Assembly (NCBI GenBank): GCA_016207465.1 | Contig: JACQPP010000093.1 | Location: 1-5,789 of the forward strand | Length of the DNA stretch: 5,789 nt | Direction: 5' to 3' | Source of the DNA: Methanobacteriota archaeon | GTDB lineage: Archaea; Halobacteriota; Syntropharchaeia; JACQPP01 | In this document: positions 1 to 4,358 of the stretch, in pieces | Layout of the letters: each line of letters begins with the position of its first letter | Numbering within the stretch: the first letter of the stretch is position 1 | Notes under the pieces: generated by a model | Database searches by the model: none | The model's input: only the letters and a program-made list of their open reading frames with translations | Told to the model about the DNA's origin: nothing | Made by a program: the position numbers and the translations under genes

Positions 1-174
1 CGCCAGGACTTCTCCACCGTCGTCAAATTCCTCTACGACCTCAAGGAGGTCGTCGCCCTCCACCAGGGACGCCTCCTCGTCCCCGTCAGCCCCCGCGCCA
101 TCGGGGAGAAAGAGATGGCCCTGCTGGAGCGGGACCTGGAGGTGCTCCAGGCGGAAGAGGAGAAGAAGAGATAA
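1..174 (+). CDS. DUF835-like protein, C-terminal fragment (5' end outside window)
   Basis: Frame 1 is open from the left edge to a TAA at 172-174 and gives 57 residues. The segment reading FSTVVKFLYDLKEVVALHQG, followed by a beta-rich LLVPVSP and then a helix with ALLERDLEVL, fits what I recall of the last part of the DUF835 domain (phe-x-x-val-x-lys-phe-leu, then leu-leu-val-pro-val, then glu-x-ala-leu-leu-glu-arg). The tail is a short charged stretch ending EEEKKR. DUF835 is an archaeal domain of unknown biochemical function, often at the C-terminus of multi-domain sensor or regulatory proteins. The N-terminal domains, which would decide the role, lie outside the window. It converges with the minus-strand module that ends at 216, leaving 41 non-coding bases with no clear terminator. 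Confidence 0.75.
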   Translation, partial: RQDFSTVVKFLYDLKEVVALHQGRLLVPVSPRAIGEKEMALLERDLEVLQAEEEKKR

Positions 175-215
175 CCGGAGCGGCGTATGGATGTGAATTT
201 CAGACGAACCCGACA

Positions 216-434
216 CTACGCCTTCTCGATGACGATTTTCTTCCCCTGGATGGATGCCCGGAGTTTGCCTCGCAAATGGCGGCGGAACTCCCGGGGGAGC
301 GAGATGGTCAGGAGGCCCTTCTCGTGGTTGACGAGGTAGTACGAGCGGGTGGGCAGCCCCTCCGGGACATCGAACCACTCTCCTTCGGGAAGAGCATCGA
401 GATCTTCCATGGACTCAATCTTTATCCGTTTCAT
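216..434 (-). CDS. Putative antitoxin partner of the BrnT-like toxin
   Basis: This 72-residue protein is the second gene of a two-gene minus-strand unit. It begins 19 bases after the toxin stop, with an ATG at 434-432 and a weak AGGA upstream. The N-terminal half is acidic and contains DALPEGEWFDVPEG. The C-terminal half (residues 41-72) reads as strand, helix, strand: LLTISLPREFRRHL, then KLRASIQGKKIVIEKA. That pattern resembles the tail of SpoVT/AbrB-type antitoxins, where a 'val-x-ile-pro-lys-glu-leu' helix is followed by a 'lys-ile-val-ile-glu' strand. The usual partner of BrnT is BrnA, a ribbon-helix-helix type protein, which this does not obviously resemble. The antitoxin role is inferred from position, size and charge. 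It probably neutralises the toxin and may repress the module. I do not recognise an exact family. Confidence 0.6.
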   Translation of the reverse strand: MKRIKIESMEDLDALPEGEWFDVPEGLPTRSYYLVNHEKGLLTISLPREFRRHLRGKLRASIQGKKIVIEKA

Positions 435-453
435 GATGCAGGTTCCTGGTGGA

Positions 454-729
454 TTACTTGGCCCTCAAGTGATATAACCGTTTTTCCCTCCGATTTGCGT
501 CTCGTGCTGTAATCGGTCTGTAGAGCACGCCTTCACGCCGGAACACCATGAATAAAATCCGCCCATCACTTTTTCCGATGACCTGAAGCCGTTTCTCTCC
601 ACGGACACGGATTTTGCGGACAGAGACTCTCCCGTGGGTTGCATCGGTCACCTCCACATCTGTGACTCCGTGACGTGCGATATGGCGGCGGGAACTCTCG
701 TCCCAGAGGAGTGGAATATCCAGCGGCAT
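454..729 (-). CDS. BrnT-like toxin (predicted ribonuclease toxin)
   Basis: The 91-residue protein has the BrnT layout: an N-terminal WDESSRRHIARHGV (residues 9-22) corresponding to the family's 'trp-asp-glu...lys-his-gly-val' block, a central beta sheet (VSVRKIRVRG, RLQVIGKS, RILFMVFRR), and a C-terminal RPITARDANRREKRLY helix (71-86) like the family's 'arg-x-ala-x-x-x-glu-x-x-x-tyr' ending. BrnT proteins have a RelE-like fold and cut RNA to slow translation. The gene order, toxin before antitoxin, is the BrnTA order. The start is uncertain. ATG at 729 gives the normal family length but has no Shine-Dalgarno. A TTG at 759 adds ten residues and lies 12 bases after GGAGG (772-776, minus sense). 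I prefer the ATG because the extension (MPLHPTHGPS) looks non-conserved. Base composition is less GC-rich than the neighbours, consistent with acquisition. Confidence 0.72.
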   Translation of the reverse strand: MPLDIPLLWDESSRRHIARHGVTDVEVTDATHGRVSVRKIRVRGEKRLQVIGKSDGRILFMVFRREGVLYRPITARDANRREKRLYHLRAK

Positions 730-795
730 CGATGGTCCATGGGTCGGATGGAGCGGCAAGTCTTATTAGTTCCTCCGCGAGACTGGTGTGGGACG
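730..795. promoter_or_regulatory. Divergent promoter region between toxin module and coiled-coil gene
   Basis: The 66 bases between the two divergent starts contain one AT-rich block, TCTTATTAGT at 761-770. It reads ACTAATAAGA on the minus strand. In plus sense its centre lies about 30 bases before the ATG at 796. In minus sense it lies about 36 bases before the ATG at 729. Either spacing suits an archaeal TATA box with a very short leader. GGTG at 785-788 sits seven bases before the 796 start and matches the archaeal Shine-Dalgarno. GGAGG in minus sense (772-776) would serve the alternative TTG start of the toxin. The call rests on composition and spacing only. Confidence 0.45.
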
Positions 796-2352
796 ATGGC
801 CGAGGACTCCCTGCGGGACAACATCAAGCGGCTGGCGGAGATTGAGACCGACATGGAGGAGCTCTCCAAGATGGAGCGGTTCTACGAGAAGATGTCGGAC
901 CTGGAGGTGGCGGTCCAGAAGCTGGCGGACCAGTCGAAGGTGTTCGTGCGGGAGGTAGACCTGCGCGAGCTGCGGAAGGAGGTGGAGACCCTGCGGGAGG
1001 CCCGGGCGACCCTGGAGCGGGGGATGCAGTTGTCGGAGCAGAGGACCGGGGACCAGGTGGCGCGGCTCGCCCAGGTGGACTCGGAGCTCATCCGGGACCT
1101 GGAGAAGGTGGAGCGGGTCTTCGAGAAGGTGAACGACCTGGCGGGGGCCGTGGAGAAACTGGCCCACTCGGGGTTCGTGACCGTGAGGCAACTGGACGAG
1201 GTGCGGGGGGAGGTGGACCTGCGGCTGGAGGAGGCCCGGCGCCGCATGGAGTCCCGGCTGGTGGCCCAGGACCTCGCATTGAAGAAACTGGGGGACCTGC
1301 AGAGCGACCTGGTGGGGCGGGAGGAGTTCGCCGGGGCCCTGGACCAGATTCGGGCCCTCCGGGAGGCCTCGGGGGGCCTGGAGAAGGGGTTGCGCTCCCA
1401 GGGGGAGGTGCTGAAGGAGAGCGTGGGGCGGCTCAGCGAGGTGGACGCGAAAATCATCGAGGACCTCTCCAAGATGGAGCGGCTCCTGGAGCGCATCAAC
1501 GACCTGGAGCGGGGCCAGAAGCGCCTCGGGGAACTCCTGAAGACCCTCGTCGGCCCCAAGGAGCTGGGAGAACTCCGGGCCTCGGTGGAGGACCGGCTGG
1601 ACAAGGCGGAGGGGGCCCTGCCCCGCCTCGGCGGCCTGGAGACGGGCCTCAAGGAGCTCCAGGTGGCCATGGCCTCCCTGCCCCGGCGGGAGGAGATGGA
1701 TGCCCTGCGGGAGGCCCTGCGGGGGCTCCAGGCTCTGGATACCGCCGGGATGTTCCAGAAGCGGGACCAGCGGGAGGAGGCCATGGTGCGGGACATCGAG
1801 CGGCTCTCCCGGGTGGACAGCGAGATCATCAAGGAGATGGCCCGGCTCAGCAAGATGTACATGCGAATCAACGACGTGGAGGTGGGGCTCCGGAAGCTCA
1901 CCGAGCTCTCGGAGACCTTCGTGCGCCGCCCCGAGCTGGAACTCATGTCCCCCGAGAGGATGGACCAGTTCCGCTCCGGGCTCCAGGCCCTCCTGGAAGG
2001 GGTGAAGACGCGGCCCGAGGCCCCTCCCGCGCAGGAGCCCCCGGCCCGCCGGGAGCCGAAGAAAGAGTCCTCGGCGGAGCCCCGGCGCGAACCGGAGATG
2101 CACCGGGTTTCCCCCGACATCCGGGCCCTCCAGGAGGAGCGCGCGGGCCTGGTCCAGATGGTGGACTCCCTGCGGCAGGAATACCGCGAGGGGACCATCC
2201 GCCTGGAGGCCTACCGGGAGGCGGTGGAGGCCGCCCTCCGCCGGATGGAGGAGATTGACCGCCTGCTCCGGGAGGCCGGCTCCCCCCCGGGGGACGACCG
2301 GCTCGACAGGCTCCGGAGGGAACTGGGTGAAATCGGACGCGGCGGAACCTGA
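796..2352 (+). CDS. Coiled-coil protein with four internal repeats and SHOCT-like C-terminal helices
   Basis: The 518-residue protein has no signal peptide or membrane segment, so it is probably cytoplasmic. Residues 1-405 are almost wholly charged, heptad-like helix. Four copies of a unit of about 48 residues occur at roughly 13-60, 91-138, 213-261 and 337-385. Each has a leu-x-x-val-asp start, a middle met-glu-arg-x-x-x-x-ile-asn-asp-leu, then lys-leu and a break motif such as FVRRPEL. Two half units (163-188, 285-308) repeat only the break end. A pro/arg/glu-rich linker (405-437) leads to a helical hairpin (440-494) containing EYREGTIRLEAYREA, similar to short SHOCT-like C-terminal modules of many archaeal proteins. 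The start at 796 was chosen over upstream in-frame codons because GGTG precedes it by seven bases and the helix begins there. It lies upstream of the KaiC-like gene and may be its scaffold or partner. Function is unknown. Confidence 0.85.
   Translation: MAEDSLRDNIKRLAEIETDMEELSKMERFYEKMSDLEVAVQKLADQSKVFVREVDLRELRKEVETLREARATLERGMQLSEQRTGDQVARLAQVDSELIRDLEKVERVFEKVNDLAGAVEKLAHSGFVTVRQLDEVRGEVDLRLEEARRRMESRLVAQDLALKKLGDLQSDLVGREEFAGALDQIRALREASGGLEKGLRSQGEVLKESVGRLSEVDAKIIEDLSKMERLLERINDLERGQKRLGELLKTLVGPKELGELRASVEDRLDKAEGALPRLGGLETGLKELQVAMASLPRREEMDALREALRGLQALDTAGMFQKRDQREEAMVRDIERLSRVDSEIIKEMARLSKMYMRINDVEVGLRKLTELSETFVRRPELELMSPERMDQFRSGLQALLEGVKTRPEAPPAQEPPARREPKKESSAEPRREPEMHRVSPDIRALQEERAGLVQMVDSLRQEYREGTIRLEAYREAVEAALRRMEEIDRLLREAGSPPGDDRLDRLRRELGEIGRGGT
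832..1950 (+). repeat. Region of four diverged ~145-bp coding repeats in the coiled-coil gene
   Basis: The units lie near 832-975, 1066-1209, 1432-1578 and 1804-1950. Their proteins align without gaps over the core. Compare LSKMERFYEKMSDLE, LEKVERVFEKVNDLA, LSKMERLLERINDLE and LSKMYMRINDVE (the last has a shorter middle). Each ends in a motif of the type phe-val-arg-x-glu-leu. The spacing is 78, 122 and 124 residues. The two longer gaps each carry an extra half unit. Similarity is clear in protein and weaker in DNA, so the duplications are old. Confidence 0.7.
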
Positions 2353-2419
2353 AACCGCCTATGCGTTTCCTGTAGCGATAGGGAAAACCTTTTTCCGGGT
2401 CCTCCTCCCAGTGGAGCCT
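2353..2419 (+). promoter_or_regulatory. Gap before KaiC-like gene with a perfect GGAAAA/TTTTCC inverted repeat
   Basis: This 67-base gap holds GGAAAA at 2382-2387 and TTTTCC at 2391-2396, a perfect six-base inverted repeat around CCT. It contains the only A/T runs in the gap. It is 24 bases before the ATG at 2420, near where a TATA element or an operator would sit, but no canonical TATA box is present. GGAG at 2413-2416 lies only three bases from the ATG, closer than usual for a Shine-Dalgarno. The repeat could be a regulator site, a weak terminator or nothing. Confidence 0.3.
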
Positions 2420-3172
2420 ATGGTGGACAGCGTGAAGCTCCCCCGGGTGCCCACGGGGATTGAGGGGTTCGATGAGCTCTGCGGGGGGGGCGTCATCCGG
2501 AACCGCACCTACCTGGTGACCGGCGCCTCCGGGGCCGGGAAGACCATCTTCACCCTCCAGTACCTCTACAACGGGGCCACCAAATTCGGGGAGAACGGCA
2601 TCCTCCTGGCCACCGAGGAGCGCCCCACCAGCATCCGGGAAAACGCCCTCACCTTCGGGTGGGACCTGAAGAAGCTGGAGGACGAGAACAAGCTGGCCAT
2701 CATTGACGCCTCCAGCACCAAAATCGGGGTCCCGAGCCTGGAGCGGTTCATTGACATCCGCCCCTTCGACATTGACCAGATTATTGACCAGATTATCGCC
2801 ATCCAGGAGGAAATCGGGGCGGTGCGGGCGGTCATTGACTCCAGCACCAGCATCGCCTACAACATCCCCGACATCGCCAAGGCCCGCATCGAGCTCCTGA
2901 AACTCAGCACCACCCTGGAGGTCCTGGAGATGACGAGCCTCATGACCGCCGAAATCATCCACGGCATGGACGCCCGGGGCTTCGGCATCGAGAGCTTCCT
3001 CACCGAGGGAACCATCGCCCTCTACAACCGGCGCACCGACAACGTGCGCCTCCACAGCCTCGAAATCTACAAGATGCGGGGGACCCCTCACAGCAACAAG
3101 GTCCACCCCTTCGACATCACCGACCACGGCCTCGTGGTCCACCCCCACGAAGAGGTCTACGGCGAATTCTGA
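2420..3172 (+). CDS. Single-domain KaiC/RAD55-like RecA-fold ATPase
   Basis: The 250-residue protein is one complete KaiC-type domain. The N-terminus has the family's VPTGIEGFDELCGGGV (10-25). Walker A is GASGAGKT (35-42). The paired catalytic glutamates are in LLATEERP (E66, E67). Walker B is AVIDSS (137-142). The end carries KMRGTPHSNKVHPFDIT (218-234), the KaiC 'lys-met-arg-gly-x-x-his' segment. Cyanobacterial KaiC has two such domains. The archaeal single-domain forms are ATPases, sometimes with autokinase activity, and are mostly linked to signalling or motility rather than clocks. The start at 2420 matches the family N-terminus. A longer in-frame extension upstream is proline and arginine rich and unlike the family. 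A GTG at 2411 would add three residues. It is followed after five bases by the marker-12 gene, so the two are probably translated from one mRNA. The specific cellular role cannot be read from sequence. Confidence 0.93.
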   Translation: MVDSVKLPRVPTGIEGFDELCGGGVIRNRTYLVTGASGAGKTIFTLQYLYNGATKFGENGILLATEERPTSIRENALTFGWDLKKLEDENKLAIIDASSTKIGVPSLERFIDIRPFDIDQIIDQIIAIQEEIGAVRAVIDSSTSIAYNIPDIAKARIELLKLSTTLEVLEMTSLMTAEIIHGMDARGFGIESFLTEGTIALYNRRTDNVRLHSLEIYKMRGTPHSNKVHPFDITDHGLVVHPHEEVYGEF

Positions 3173-3177
3173 GCCCG

Positions 3178-4122
3178 ATGGGACTCTACCTCGGAATTGA
3201 CCACGGGACCCGGGCCGTCCGGTTCACGCTCCTCCGGGAGAAGCACCTGGAGTCGGTGTGGGGTCTCCCCCGCCTCCGGGCCGCCCGCCTCTCCGCGCGC
3301 CAGGTCCTCCAGGGCCTCGAAGGGGCCATAGGCATCCCCCTGGAGGACATCCGGATGGCGGCCATGGCCTACGGCATGGGGGACGGATTCTCCCGCATTG
3401 TCCCCCTCTCCCGGCTGCGGAACCGGGGCATCCGTGGCCCCGCGGGGCCCCTCACCGGCGGGGGGGCCCGGGTCTTCGACGCCCTCCGCGCATCCCGGGT
3501 CCCGGCGGTGGCCGTCCCCGGCCTCCACCCCGGCACCCTTCATGACCCCCGTTTCCACCTCTACTCCCATGGGGCCGGGGCCGACAAGGCGGGGGTGTCC
3601 CGCGCCGCCCGGGAGATGGCCGGGGCTGACTTCATCGTGGTGGACGTGGGGGCCAACTGCGCGGGGGTGGCGGTCTCCCGCGGGGTTTTCGCCGGGGCGC
3701 TGGACGCCACCCTCCTCTCCCCGGGGCTCCTCCAGGGGCCCCTCGACCTCGATGGACTGCGACGGGCCGACTCCAGGGGAGACAGTGCCCTTCGGGAATT
3801 CTCCACCGGGGGAGTCCTGCACCGCTACCGCCTGGGGAGCGAGGAGGCCCTCTTCGGCCCCTCCCGCCGGGCGCAGTCGGCGCGCCGGGCCCTCGCCCTC
3901 CATGTGGCCATGGTCATGGCATCCCTGCGGGTCCCCTTTCCCCGCGCCCGCCTCCTCCTCTCCGGCTCCGCGGGCCTCCGGCTCCGACCCCACGTCGCCC
4001 GCCTGCTGGGGGAGCCGGTGGCCTCCGCTGGCCCCCACGCCGCGGCCCGGGGATGCGCCCTCATCGCCCGCGACGTCTCACGGGGAGCCCGAGAAGTGCT
4101 GGGTATCCCGGTCGTTCATTAG
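3178..4122 (+). CDS. Methanogenesis marker protein 12 (UPF0285) family protein, ASKHA fold
   Basis: This is a full-length 314-residue member. Family landmarks in order are GIDHGTRAVRF (6-16, the phosphate-1 loop of acetate/sugar kinase, Hsp70 and actin folds), YGMGDGFSRI (65-74), NRGIRGPAG (82-90), GGGARVFDAL (94-103), VPGLH (113-117), DPRFHLYSH (123-131), FIVVDVGANCAGVAV (152-166, phosphate-2), LQGPLDLDGLRRAD (185-198), LLSGSAG (260-266, adenosine-type glycine motif) and GCALIARDV (292-300), then VLGIPV. The family is found in nearly all methanogens and some relatives. No reaction has been assigned to it that I know of, so ATP binding and hydrolysis are inferred from fold. No clear Shine-Dalgarno is seen. 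The start lies five bases after the KaiC-like stop, which suggests translational coupling. Compared with the family as I recall it, the sequence is arginine and glycine rich, as expected from high GC. Confidence 0.88.
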   Translation: MGLYLGIDHGTRAVRFTLLREKHLESVWGLPRLRAARLSARQVLQGLEGAIGIPLEDIRMAAMAYGMGDGFSRIVPLSRLRNRGIRGPAGPLTGGGARVFDALRASRVPAVAVPGLHPGTLHDPRFHLYSHGAGADKAGVSRAAREMAGADFIVVDVGANCAGVAVSRGVFAGALDATLLSPGLLQGPLDLDGLRRADSRGDSALREFSTGGVLHRYRLGSEEALFGPSRRAQSARRALALHVAMVMASLRVPFPRARLLLSGSAGLRLRPHVARLLGEPVASAGPHAAARGCALIARDVSRGAREVLGIPVVH

Positions 4123-4358
4123 AAACCCCGGGGTCCTTCGACGCCCGGGAAATCCCGTGCCACCTCGGTAGCGGTTTCCCCCTCCAATGTCATTCGACAT
4201 ATGACGTAGAAATGGGCGGTTTTGGCGTCAGGGACTCCACTTCTATTCGGTGTCCCAAACCCAATCTTTCTGGAAAATAGGCCGATAGATAGCGAAAATA
4301 CATGCGGGAGTAAGTTGATATCCGGGGGGGCCGATTCTATAATTGACGATTTCCTGCC
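4123..4358 (+). promoter_or_regulatory. AT-richer intergenic region with TATA-like boxes and inverted repeats, upstream of oxidoreductase gene
   Basis: No convincing gene lies in these 236 bases. The region holds CCCCGGGG at 4126-4133, just after the marker-12 stop. It has nested inverted repeats, TGTC/GACA (4188-4191, 4196-4199) and GTCAT/ATGAC (4189-4193, 4201-4205). A GGGAC (4231-4235) and GTCCC (4252-4256) pair could form a stem, with TTGG (4222-4225) and CCAA (4261-4264) outside it. Possible archaeal promoter elements are GCGAAAATACAT near 4292-4303, TTGATAT near 4315-4321 and TATAAT at 4338-4343. The last is only about 18 bases from the start codon, closer than a normal archaeal TATA box for a leaderless mRNA. 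Which one is used cannot be decided from sequence. Confidence 0.5.

Noticed and set aside
634..795. N-terminal extension of the coiled-coil protein by 54 residues
   Set aside because: The extension overlaps the toxin gene on the other strand, contains a Cys/His/Trp-rich sequence unlike the helical protein, and lacks a ribosome site, while 796 has one.
766..2198. Two overlapping long minus-strand open frames (445 and 438 codons) opposite the coiled-coil gene
   Set aside because: Their proteins are repetitive Leu/His/Pro/Gly or Ser/Arg-rich mirrors of the coiled-coil codons. They show no family features, and they cannot both be real.
2255..2419. N-terminal extension of the KaiC-like protein
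   Set aside because: It overlaps the end of the coiled-coil gene and encodes Arg/Pro/Gly-rich sequence. The family N-terminus begins at the ATG at 2420.
1943..3148. 401-codon minus-strand frame across the KaiC-like gene
   Set aside because: It runs opposite an unambiguous Walker-motif ATPase and ends in proline/glycine-rich low complexity, typical of a GC shadow.
4126..4133. CCCCGGGG palindrome after the marker-12 stop as a rho-independent-type terminator
   Set aside because: There is no loop between the arms and no T-run follows, so it does not make a convincing terminator.
4053..4280. 75-codon plus-strand frame over the end of the marker-12 gene and the intergenic region
   Set aside because: It overlaps a conserved C-terminus, and its product has no recognisable features or ribosome site.
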